Translations under genes and position numbers: made by a program
Assembly (NCBI GenBank): GCA_008932955.1
Contig: WBXE01000064.1
Span: forward strand, 1-11,587
DNA length: 11,587 nucleotides
Direction of reading: 5' to 3'
Source: Verrucomicrobiota bacterium
GTDB taxonomy: Bacteria; Verrucomicrobiota; Verrucomicrobiia; Verrucomicrobiales; Akkermansiaceae
The notes under the pieces: generated by a model
Database searches by the model: none
Told to the model about the DNA's origin: nothing
Seen by the model: the letters and a program-made list of their open reading frames with translations, nothing else
Shown: positions 1 through 6,195 of the stretch, in pieces
Position numbering within the stretch: the first letter of the stretch is position 1
Layout of the letters: each line of letters begins with the position of its first letter

Positions 1-306
1 CCGGAGCTATTTTTGGCTGGGTACTGGAGCGTGAGGCGGCTGCAGGCTGCTGACTCTTGGCAGTGGCAGAGTGAGAGGTAGGGTGGCTCGCTGACATGTC
101 GCGCAAATTGGTTGGTAGGGAATACTTCCAGTCACGGCAACGGTGTGAACTCGCCACATCACCGAACGGGGGGGGCGGTGGCTTAGCCTCTGCGGAGAAT
201 TCCGGCAAGCAGAAAATTCGATTCGCCGCAAAATAACACTTTTTTGCGAGGAATTGGCCAGCGGGCTTGAAATCCCTGTCGCATCCCCATACCCTCCCGT
301 TCTGCC
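1..306. other. Region upstream of scpB without a supported gene
   Basis: I see no convincing gene in these 306 bases. Short open frames exist on the minus strand, but their translations are rich in Pro, Arg and Ser and match no family I know. A G run lies near 167-174. At 227-248 there is an A/T-rich inverted repeat, CGCAAAA and TTTTGCG around an 8-nt loop, which could form a hairpin of unknown role. No clear -10/-35 promoter and no Shine-Dalgarno site is visible before scpB. Confidence 0.5.
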
Positions 307-1008
307 ATGCAGTTAAGCGCGATCATCGAGGCCCTGCTCTTTGCCTCCCAAACTCCACTGACCACCGATGAGCTAGCTCGCTTGGTGCGGGCTCGTGTCG
401 CCGAGGCCGAAGACGTCCGCCTCCGCGAACTCGAGGATGGCCAACAGCCCCCTGCCCTGCCCGAATGGTTAACAAATCTAGCCGCCACCTCCGCCGCCGA
501 TGCCTCCCAGGCACTGCTGCAATTGCTCCACTCCTACGACGAGAGCCAGCGTGCCTTCACCCTCAGCGAGCGCCCCACAGGCTGGAAAATTCTCACTCGC
601 GCTGAATACGGCGAGTTTGTCCGGCAACTCTTTCCCGAGCGCAAGCCCGAGCGCTTCAGCGGCCCGGCCATGGAAACCCTCGCCATCATCGCCTACCGCC
701 AACCCATCACCAAGGCCGCCATCGAGGCCGTGCGCGGCGTCGCCTGCGATGGCATGCTCCAAAAACTCCTCGACCGCGACCTCATCCGCATCGGCGGCCG
801 CGCCGACCTGCCCGGCCGCCCGCTGCTCTACGAAACCACCGAATTGTTCTTCGAGCATTTCGGCATCCGCTCCATCGACGACCTGCCCAACTCCTCCGAG
901 TTGCGCAAGGTCAAACTGCCCGACCCCGCGCCCGGCCCTGCCGCCGACGTCGAGCAGCAACTGGCCCTCAGCGCCATCGACAGCCCCGCCCCCCTACAAC
1001 CCACCTAA
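307..1008 (+). CDS. scpB: Segregation and condensation protein B (ScpB)
   Basis: ScpB is the kleisin-associated partner of the SMC-ScpA condensin complex, which compacts and segregates the chromosome; it acts in the cytoplasm as a dimer. The 233-residue product has the two winged-helix layout of the family. The N-terminal helix (residues 1-30, IIEALLFAS) matches the usual start, and the strongest family block spans about 118-195, including FSGPAMETLAIIAYRQPIT, the VRGVACDGML helix, and DLPGRPLLYETT followed by FGIRSIDDLP. Between the two winged helices, about residues 33-75, the protein is longer than typical and includes a Pro/Glu-rich stretch. The tail after 205 is Pro/Ala-rich and probably disordered. 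The ATG at 307 has no Shine-Dalgarno site but matches the family N-terminus. scpA is not in the window, although the two genes are often adjacent. pheA follows after 9 nt, so the two are probably co-transcribed. Confidence 0.93.
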   Translation: MQLSAIIEALLFASQTPLTTDELARLVRARVAEAEDVRLRELEDGQQPPALPEWLTNLAATSAADASQALLQLLHSYDESQRAFTLSERPTGWKILTRAEYGEFVRQLFPERKPERFSGPAMETLAIIAYRQPITKAAIEAVRGVACDGMLQKLLDRDLIRIGGRADLPGRPLLYETTELFFEHFGIRSIDDLPNSSELRKVKLPDPAPGPAADVEQQLALSAIDSPAPLQPT

Positions 1009-1017
1009 GCCGCTTCC

Positions 1018-2088
1018 GTGAACCTAGACGACATCCGCAACCAGATAGACACCCTCGACGTTGGTTTGTTGGACCTGCTGTCGCGCCGCGCCGAACTGGT
1101 GCACCAGGTGGGCCTCGTCAAGAAGCGTGACGGCCTGCAGATCTATGCGCCGGAACGCGAGGAGGCCTTGCTGCGCAAACTCGTCGAGATGAACCGCGGA
1201 CGCATGCCGGAACGCTCGATCCGGGCCATTTACCGCGAAATCATGTCCACCGCGCTGGCCCTCGAGGACGATTTGAAAATCGCCTATCTCGGGCCCGAGG
1301 GGACCTGGACTCATCAAGCGGCCATCAAGAAATTTGGCCACTCGGTGACCTACGCCTCGCAGCCTAACTTTGCCGATGTATTTGATCAAGTGGCACGCCG
1401 CCGGGTGGACTACGGAGTGGTGCCGATTGAGAATTCGACGGAAGGAGCCGTCTCGCACACGCTGGATCTGTTCGTTGACTCGCCGCTGCACATCTGTGCC
1501 CAGATCCTCTTGCGCATCGAACATGGCCTCATCTCGGCCATCCCCCGCGAGCAAATCAAAACCCTCTATTCCCACCCGCAGGTGTTCGGCCAGTGCCGCT
1601 CGTGGATTTTAAAAAACTTCCCGGCTGCCGAACTCGTCGAGGTCTCCTCCACGACCAAGGCCGCCCAGCTCGCCCTCAGCCATGCCGCCGATGGTGCCGC
1701 CGCCCTCGGCGGCATGCTCGCCGCCGAATTGTACGGGCTGAGCGTGCTCGAGGAATCGATCCAGGACAGCGCGACTAACACCACCCGTTTTTGGGTCATC
1801 GGTGAGAAAACCTGTCCACCCACTGGCAACGACCGCACCTCGATTTTATTTGCGATTCACGACCGGCCCGGTTCGCTGGTGCACGCCCTGCGTGCCTTCG
1901 ACCAATTCCAGATCAACCTATCAAAAATAGAGTCGCGTCCCTCCAAGCGCAAAGACTGGGAATATATTTTCTATGTGGATCTGGCGGGTCACTGCGCTGA
2001 TCCGAAAGTGGCCGAAGCCTTGGCCGAACTCGACAAACACTGTTCGTTCGTCAAACTCCTCGGCTCCTATCCGGATGCCGGCGAGTGA
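1018..2088 (+). CDS. pheA: Bifunctional chorismate mutase/prephenate dehydratase (P-protein)
   Basis: This enzyme converts chorismate to prephenate and then to phenylpyruvate, the committed route to phenylalanine. Three domains are visible in 356 residues. An AroQ-type chorismate mutase spans about 1-85, with the arginines and lysine expected for substrate binding near R7, R24 and K35/K36. The prephenate dehydratase domain spans about 87-262, with YLGPEGTWTHQAA (90-102), VPIENSTEGAV (135-145), SHPQVFGQC (185-193), SSTTKAAQ and the catalytic TTRF motif (255-258). A C-terminal ACT domain (about 273-350) carries RPGSL (283-287) and ESRP (305-308), the sites through which phenylalanine feeds back on the family. 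The start is GTG at 1018, 9 nt after the scpB stop, with no visible Shine-Dalgarno site, so translation is probably coupled to scpB. The length is normal for a P-protein. No leader-peptide attenuator is visible. Confidence 0.96.
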   Translation: MNLDDIRNQIDTLDVGLLDLLSRRAELVHQVGLVKKRDGLQIYAPEREEALLRKLVEMNRGRMPERSIRAIYREIMSTALALEDDLKIAYLGPEGTWTHQAAIKKFGHSVTYASQPNFADVFDQVARRRVDYGVVPIENSTEGAVSHTLDLFVDSPLHICAQILLRIEHGLISAIPREQIKTLYSHPQVFGQCRSWILKNFPAAELVEVSSTTKAAQLALSHAADGAAALGGMLAAELYGLSVLEESIQDSATNTTRFWVIGEKTCPPTGNDRTSILFAIHDRPGSLVHALRAFDQFQINLSKIESRPSKRKDWEYIFYVDLAGHCADPKVAEALAELDKHCSFVKLLGSYPDAGE

Positions 2089-2129
2089 TCCGGCACAACG
2101 CCGGAGTGAACGACACTTGCCAAGTGTCG
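2089..2129. repeat. Two adjacent perfect inverted repeats after pheA
   Basis: Directly after the pheA stop, TCCGGC and GCCGGA pair around the 5-nt loop ACAAC (2089-2105). Six bases later CGACACTTGCCAAGTGTCG (2111-2129) is a perfect 9-bp inverted repeat around one base. As RNA it would close with about 7 bp and a 5-nt loop. Neither stem is followed by a T run, so these are not classic intrinsic terminators. They could stabilise the 3' end of the scpB-pheA transcript or be remnants of a dispersed palindromic repeat. Confidence 0.6.
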
Positions 2130-2209
2130 CGTGCTGCAGATCTCAGTTAATGACCTCGTTTTCAACGAATTGGTGAGCAAGTTGGATTTCCTTAATTCGT
2201 GGCGAAGAA

Positions 2210-2298
2210 ACCACTGAAACACTGATTAGCACTGAGTGCACTGATAAGAAATTGATAAATATTTCAGTGGCATCAGTGGGAATCAGTACCTCAGTGGT
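2210..2298. repeat. Quasi-palindrome built from CACTGA/TCAGTG words
   Basis: The left arm carries CACTGA at 2212, 2220, 2230 and 2239. The right arm carries TCAGTG at 2264, 2273 and 2291, and TCAGTA at 2283. Spacings are 8, 10, 9 on the left and 9, 10, 8 on the right, so the arms are mirror images. Outer ends ACCACTGA and TCAGTGGT pair perfectly, and the centre (2245-2263) is A/T-rich. The element lies between the convergent genes pheA and nuoI. Its function is unknown; a large transcript-ending hairpin or a mobile palindromic repeat are both possible. Confidence 0.7.
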
Positions 2299-2317
2299 AA
2301 AATTCGTCAGGCCCAAT

Positions 2318-2356
2318 CCCCACAGAAAACCTTAAGCTTGCCCGCAATCTGTGGGG
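2318..2356. terminator. Possible bidirectional terminator hairpin between pheA and nuoI
   Basis: CCCCACAG (2318-2325) and CTGTGGGG (2349-2356) form an 8-bp G/C-rich stem around a 23-nt loop, 38 nt beyond the nuoI stop. The position suits termination of the minus-strand nuo transcript. There is no T run on either side and the loop is long, so intrinsic termination is not assured. Confidence 0.3.
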
Positions 2357-2393
2357 GACTGAACTTGCTCGCCATGTGGTGCTTTTGAGGTCG

Positions 2394-3080
2394 TTAACTG
2401 AGTTCAGACTCTTGGGCGGCCGCCTGCTCCTTCGCCGCTTTGTCGGCTTTGGCTTTGGCTTCCTTGGCAGCTTGGGCGGCAAGTTTCTTGTCTTCGTCGG
2501 CCTTGCGGCGAGCGGCCACCTCGGCGGCTTCCAGCGGGCGGAGTTGCGCATGATAGTCGGTCGAGCGGGCCAAGCGCTGCTTGTTGAACAACAGGCCCTC
2601 GAAGCGATCTGTGGTGCTCAACTCGTATTCGCCATCCATATAGATTGAATCAAACGGGCAGACCTCGGCGCAAATTCCGCAGTTCATGCAGACGGACACA
2701 TCGATATCAAACACCTTGGGGCGCTTGAGCGACTTGCCGTTCTCATCGCGGTCCAAGACAATGTAGATGCACTTCGGCGGGCATTCATTCTCACAAATCA
2801 AGCACGCGGTGCAGCGCAGCCCGGCCATCGCGTCGGCACCATCATAAGCCAGGAAAGGGAAATTGCGGAAATTGGGGCTGATGGTGGCGCGCTCCTCGGG
2901 ATACTGCACGGTGGTCATCCGATCCTTGCGGTAATAGCTTTGGATCATGTTGGTGGCAGTCACGGCCAGACCCTTGAGCAAACCGATGCCCGGCAGCGTC
3001 CAAGCGGCCGCAGGCGGGGGGGTGGCTGCGCGGGAGGAAGTTGCGGGATGTTCCATGGACTTATTTAAGACCAGACTCAT
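2394..3080 (-). CDS. nuoI: NADH-quinone oxidoreductase subunit I (NuoI), with Lys/Ala-rich tail
   Basis: NuoI is the 8Fe ferredoxin-like subunit of complex I. It holds clusters N6a and N6b, which pass electrons from the NADH side to cluster N2 in NuoB. With the start at 3080 the protein has 228 residues. Two CxxCxxCxxxCP motifs are intact: Cys90, 93, 96, 100 and Cys131, 134, 137, 141. An N-terminal helix (about 30-50) probably lies against the membrane arm. I chose the ATG at 3080 because it overlaps the nuoD stop as ATGA and follows GGGGAGGTGG, one of the few good Shine-Dalgarno sites in the window. An ATG at 3056 is an alternative. From about residue 185 the protein continues as a roughly 44-residue tail rich in Ala, Lys and Glu, likely helical and highly charged, beyond the usual family end. 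The gene is last in the nuoBCDI cluster. Confidence 0.93.
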   Translation of the reverse strand: MSLVLNKSMEHPATSSRAATPPPAAAWTLPGIGLLKGLAVTATNMIQSYYRKDRMTTVQYPEERATISPNFRNFPFLAYDGADAMAGLRCTACLICENECPPKCIYIVLDRDENGKSLKRPKVFDIDVSVCMNCGICAEVCPFDSIYMDGEYELSTTDRFEGLLFNKQRLARSTDYHAQLRPLEAAEVAARRKADEDKKLAAQAAKEAKAKADKAAKEQAAAQESELS

Positions 3081-4192
3081 CGGTCCACCTCCCCTAACAC
3101 GATATCGATGCTGCCGAGAATGAGGACCACGTCGGCGAGATCGAGGCCCAGACACATATCTTCGAGCAAGGTCAGATTGATGAAACTTGGCGGGCGAATG
3201 CGGTAGCGAAAGGGCTTGGCCGAGCCGTCGCTGATGAGATAGAAGCCGAGTTCGCCTTTGGGGCTTTCGATGCGAGCGTAGGCCTCGCCCACCGGCGGCT
3301 TGAAGTTGCGGATCTTCGCCTTGGGATGGATATAAGCACCTTCAGGCAATTGATCGAGGGCTTGGCGCAAGATGGCGAGGCTCTCGCGCAATTCCAGCAA
3401 GCGGATCATCAACCGGTCGTAGCAATCACCGGTGGTGCCCAGCGGAATGCGGAATTTGAAGCGATCATAGATGCCGTAAGGCTCGACCTTGCGGATATCA
3501 TAAGCCACCCCCGCGGCGCGCAACATCGGCCCGGTGATACCGCCATTGATCAGGGCCTCCTTGGGCAGTGCGCCAATGTTCTGGGTTCTGGCGATGAGAA
3601 TTTCATTGCCAGTGACGAGGTTTTCCAACTCATCGAGAAAGCGCGGGAATTCATTCACCAGCACGCTCGCCTTGGCCGCCCAGCCGTCCGGCAAGTCATT
3701 GCGGCAGCCACCGAAACGCATGTAATTGGACATCATCCGCGCGCCGGTTAGATCTTCGAACAGGTCGAGGATTTTTTCGCGTTCGCGGAACGCATACATC
3801 AGCGCCGACCCCCAAGCACCCATGTCGCCGAGAAAAAAGCCCACAAAGGCGCTGTGATTGATCAGGCGGGTGAGTTCGGCGGTGATGACGCGGATGTACT
3901 CGGCACGTTCCGGCACCTCGATGCCGGCGAGTTTTTCCACGGCCTGGGCGTAGGCCCAGTTGTTAGTCAGTGGGCAGATATAATCGAGGCGGTCGGTGAA
4001 GGGCATCGATGAGAGATAGGTGATGCCCTCGGCGATTTTCTCGTGATTGCGGTGGAGGTAGCCGAAGACCGGCTTGAGGCTCACCACCGTCTCGCCGTCG
4101 AGCAGCACATTCATGCGGAACACGCCGTGGGTGGAGGGGTGTTGCGGACCTAACGAAACATGCAATAATTGGTCCTCATCCAACTCCGGCAT
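3077..4192 (-). CDS. nuoD: NADH-quinone oxidoreductase subunit D (NuoD, 49-kDa type)
   Basis: NuoD forms the quinone pocket of complex I together with NuoB, at the top of the peripheral arm. From the ATG at 4192 it has 371 residues. GPQHPSTHG (15-23) supplies the two His of the quinone-site loop, GYLHRNHEKIAE (44-55) follows, and the C-terminus ends in LGSIDIVLGEVDR, the standard family ending. Arg48 aligns with Arg85 of mature bovine NDUFS2, the residue methylated by NDUFAF7. The start is uncertain. The frame stays open up to a TTG at 4252, with a GTG at 4243, adding 20 or 17 residues of low-complexity Ser/Ala sequence. I prefer 4192 because it puts GPQHPSTHG at the usual distance from the N-terminus, although no candidate has a Shine-Dalgarno site. 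The stop overlaps the nuoI start by 4 bp. NuoC is a separate gene, unlike the fused NuoCD of E. coli. Confidence 0.95.
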   Translation of the reverse strand: MPELDEDQLLHVSLGPQHPSTHGVFRMNVLLDGETVVSLKPVFGYLHRNHEKIAEGITYLSSMPFTDRLDYICPLTNNWAYAQAVEKLAGIEVPERAEYIRVITAELTRLINHSAFVGFFLGDMGAWGSALMYAFREREKILDLFEDLTGARMMSNYMRFGGCRNDLPDGWAAKASVLVNEFPRFLDELENLVTGNEILIARTQNIGALPKEALINGGITGPMLRAAGVAYDIRKVEPYGIYDRFKFRIPLGTTGDCYDRLMIRLLELRESLAILRQALDQLPEGAYIHPKAKIRNFKPPVGEAYARIESPKGELGFYLISDGSAKPFRYRIRPPSFINLTLLEDMCLGLDLADVVLILGSIDIVLGEVDR

Positions 4193-4245
4193 TGAGGCGG
4201 GGCAGGCGGCGGACGATAGGGACAATGACGGGTCGGAAATCACGG

Positions 4246-4287
4246 ATTTCAAATTTCAGCTTTCAAATTTCAGCTTTCAGCTTTCCG
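4246..4287. repeat. Iterated TTTCA micro-repeat at the nuoC-nuoD junction
   Basis: On the plus strand the words ATTTCAA, ATTTCAGC, TTTCAA, ATTTCAGC and TTTCAGC follow one another from 4246 to the end of nuoC. Read on the coding strand they are GAAAGCTGA and GAAATTTGA units. The nuoC stop (TGA at 4279-4277) lies inside one unit, so the repeat forms the end of nuoC and most of the spacer before nuoD. It looks like slippage expansion or insertion of a low-complexity repeat. Confidence 0.65.
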
Positions 4288-4885
4288 ATGTGGCGGGGTA
4301 ATGCTGTTTGGCTTTTTCCAACACGGCATCGTGTGGAGTGGGCTCGTATTGGTAATCATCGGGCGCCAAGTAATCCTTGCGCATCGGGTGATCGAGGAAT
4401 TCATCCCACATCAAAATGCGCCGCAGATCCGGATGACCGGTAAATTTCACACCGAACAAATCAAAGATTTCGCGTTCCTGATACTCGGCGCTGCGATAGA
4501 CCGCCACCACCGAGGGGATATGCACCTGCTCGGCGCGGTCGACGCTGCGAGCCCGCAATACCAGCGGGCCGACGCGGCGGGAGGTGGAGTACAGGTGATA
4601 GACGACCTCCAAAAACCCACCGACCGCCGCTGCACTGCCTTCGGCCGGCAGCGCCACCGCGTCGGTCAGGGCTGGGTCTGGCCAGTCCACACCGGTCACA
4701 TTGGATAGTAAATCGAAGTCGAGGTCCGCGGAGTCGTGGAGGAATTGGCAGACGGCGACGAGGCAAGCGGGCGCGACGAGCAATGAGTCCTGGCCCGAAG
4801 GACCGGGGTTGCGCAGGTGAGCGAGAGTGGCCGCAGGCAATTCGGCACGCAAGCGGGTGAAAATAGCGGGCAGGTCAGGCGTCAT
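4277..4885 (-). CDS. nuoC: NADH-quinone oxidoreductase subunit C (NuoC, 30-kDa type)
   Basis: NuoC is a structural subunit of the complex I peripheral arm that packs against NuoD and NuoB and carries no cofactor. From the ATG at 4885 the product has 202 residues. The family signature lies in the C-terminal half: EREIFDLFGVKFTGHPDL (137-154) followed by RRIL (155-158), then HPMRKDY (166-172). The start at 4885 overlaps the nuoB stop as ATGA, which suggests translational coupling. An upstream in-frame ATG at 4924 would add 13 residues overlapping nuoB and has no support. A stretch around 72-92 (Ala/Pro/Gly-rich) is a small loop extension. The last codons run into a TTTCA-type micro-repeat that supplies the stop. 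Confidence 0.93.
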   Translation of the reverse strand: MTPDLPAIFTRLRAELPAATLAHLRNPGPSGQDSLLVAPACLVAVCQFLHDSADLDFDLLSNVTGVDWPDPALTDAVALPAEGSAAAVGGFLEVVYHLYSTSRRVGPLVLRARSVDRAEQVHIPSVVAVYRSAEYQEREIFDLFGVKFTGHPDLRRILMWDEFLDHPMRKDYLAPDDYQYEPTPHDAVLEKAKQHYPATSES

Positions 4886-5511
4886 GATTCGCTGACGTCG
4901 CGGGTGAAGCTGGGCGGATTCCACACATCCGGGTTGAAGGCCGGCTCAATGTCGTGCGCGCCAAATTCGGGCACCGGCAGGTCGCCCGGGCCCTTAGGAT
5001 CGGCGTGGCGGGCGCGCTCCTGGCCTAGCAGTTTTTCCTTGGCGATTTGTTCGCGCAAGGTGATGAGGCCGTGAAGCAGGGCCTCGGGTCGCGGCGGGCA
5101 ACCGGGGATGGACACATCCACCGGAATGAAGCGATCAATCCCCTTGAGCACGTTGTAGCCATCCTTGAACGGACCGCCGGAAATCGCGCAAGCGCCCATG
5201 GCGATGACGTATTTCGGCTCGGCCATCTGGTTGTAGAGGCGCACCACTTGCGGTGCCATTTTCTTGGTCACCGTGCCGGCGACTATCATCAGATCCGCCT
5301 GTCGCGGCGAGGGCCGGAATACCTCCGCTCCAAAACGCGCCATGTCGTACTTCGCCATGGTCGCGGCGATCATCTCAATGGCGCAGCAGGCCAGGCCGAA
5401 TTGCAGCGGCCACAGGGAGCTGGCACGCCCCCAATTGATCAAGCTCTCAAAGGAAGTGACATGCACTCCCTGCGATTTGAGGTCTTCTGCCAGTTTTAAA
5501 TCTATTGCCAT
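4882..5511 (-). CDS. nuoB: NADH-quinone oxidoreductase subunit B (NuoB, PSST type)
   Basis: NuoB carries the terminal 4Fe-4S cluster N2, which reduces quinone. The start at 5511 gives 209 residues. The four N2 ligands are present: the tandem pair Cys42-Cys43 in FGLACCAIEM, Cys108 in MGACAISGGPF and Cys138 in PGCPPRPEAL. Their spacing matches the family. INWGRASSLWP (25-35) is the conserved N-terminal segment. An in-frame ATG at 5556 would add 15 residues of Gly/Ala/Pro sequence; it has a weak purine-rich site upstream, but 5511 better fits the family N-terminus. The tail after about residue 168 is longer than in many NuoB proteins and rich in Pro and Asp. This is the first gene of the nuoBCDI cluster. 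nuoA, which usually precedes nuoB, is not upstream; the next sequence is an intergenic repeat region. Confidence 0.95.
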   Translation of the reverse strand: MAIDLKLAEDLKSQGVHVTSFESLINWGRASSLWPLQFGLACCAIEMIAATMAKYDMARFGAEVFRPSPRQADLMIVAGTVTKKMAPQVVRLYNQMAEPKYVIAMGACAISGGPFKDGYNVLKGIDRFIPVDVSIPGCPPRPEALLHGLITLREQIAKEKLLGQERARHADPKGPGDLPVPEFGAHDIEPAFNPDVWNPPSFTRDVSES

Positions 5512-5775
5512 GCGTCTCGTATCGGGCCCTCCGGGTGCTGCTCCAGCGCCTTCCATTGCTCAACGTCCCTACCCATACCTCGGGAAGCAGCGGCAAGCGG
5601 ACGGCGGCCACCACCCCGATCCTATCCAGATAGCGGGAATTGCGGCTACCGCAGCAAGCAAGGGAACGCTTGCGCCGTCAAGCAACAAAAAACCTCAAAC
5701 CCCCATTTGCTATGGCGCGCTGCGCTCAATCGCACATTTTTCCCGCAAATACTGCCATCTGTGGGCCTGGCGCTG
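5512..5775. other. Leader and promoter region of the nuoBCDI cluster
   Basis: No gene is supported here, and the minus-strand nuo promoter should lie in it. I could not pick a convincing -35/-10 pair. Two neighbouring inverted repeats are visible: TGCGG and CCGCA around CTA (5640-5652), and GCAAGC and GCTTGC around AAGGGAAC, shortly downstream. They could form two small hairpins near the 5' end of the nuo leader. Plus-strand open frames through this stretch run antisense into nuoB and resemble no family. Confidence 0.4.
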
Positions 5776-5888
5776 GCTAAGGAACCACCACATTTTGTGG
5801 TGGTAGCGGAAGGGCGGCCCATGAATGGGTGCCTAACGCTCGCTTCATGGTCGGTCCTTCCTCATGACGACAGTAACGTCGTCGCTCC
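5776..5888. repeat. Dispersed three-hairpin repeat, copy A
   Basis: This 113-bp element recurs as copy B at 7723-7836 in the same orientation, at roughly 80% identity by eye. Both start with GCTAAGGA and end with GTCGTCGCTCC. Inverted repeat 1 is CCACCACA/TGTGGTGG with a TTT loop, extended to 9 bp by a flanking A-T pair. Repeat 2 has GGAAG/CTTCC outside and CCATGAA/TTCATGG inside around an 18-nt loop. Repeat 3 is GACGAC/GTCGTC around AGTAAC. Differences between the copies fall mainly in the loops and stem ends. It contains an open frame in one phase, but the structure suggests a non-coding repeat. I do not recognise a named family. Confidence 0.75.
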
Positions 5889-6195
5889 ATAAGATAGGCG
5901 GAACCGAAGATTTCCGATATCAGGCCCAATAGAAAAAAACTTCAGGGGCAAAACTTTTGAGACGGTTGAGGCAGGCAAACAGTCTGACCATGGCATAAAC
6001 GCGGTGCCCCCAGTCTCATTGCGCTTGAAGCGCTGGGTCTTCTTAGCACTATATGGTTTGCCAGCTAATCACCAATCCATCCGATAGGTGTATAAAACCA
6101 CTCGCTGTCATGGAACGGACATTTTTTGGGAGAGGGAGAAATTTCCCCAATCTAACGCCTCGATTTTCCCGCTATCCGTTGTTTGACTGCCGCCC
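5889..6195. other. Intergenic region before menA, with possible ORF debris
   Basis: No intact gene is supported here. On the minus strand one frame stays open from about 6071 to 5873 and a second from 5991 to 5920. They encode plausible but frame-split peptides (GKPYSAKKTQRFKRN in the first, MVRLFACLNRLKSF in the second), so a decayed short gene is possible. A palindrome, GCGCTTGAAGCGC, lies near 6021-6033. TATAAA at 6091-6096 resembles a -10 box for menA, but no matching -35 sits at a normal distance. No Shine-Dalgarno site precedes the menA GTG. Confidence 0.35.

Noticed and set aside
478..960. Minus-strand open frame of 160 codons opposite scpB
   Set aside because: It is low-complexity Gly/Ala/Val sequence antisense to a clear scpB coding region.
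3081..3155. N-terminal extension of NuoI to an upstream start
   Set aside because: It would overlap nuoD by 79 bp with an Arg/Gly-rich peptide, whereas the ATG at 3080 has a strong Shine-Dalgarno site and an ATGA overlap.
5707..5892. Small protein encoded in repeat copy A, similar to a frame in copy B
   Set aside because: The similar peptides follow from the shared repeat DNA. The inverted repeats explain the conservation better, and neither frame has a ribosome-binding site.
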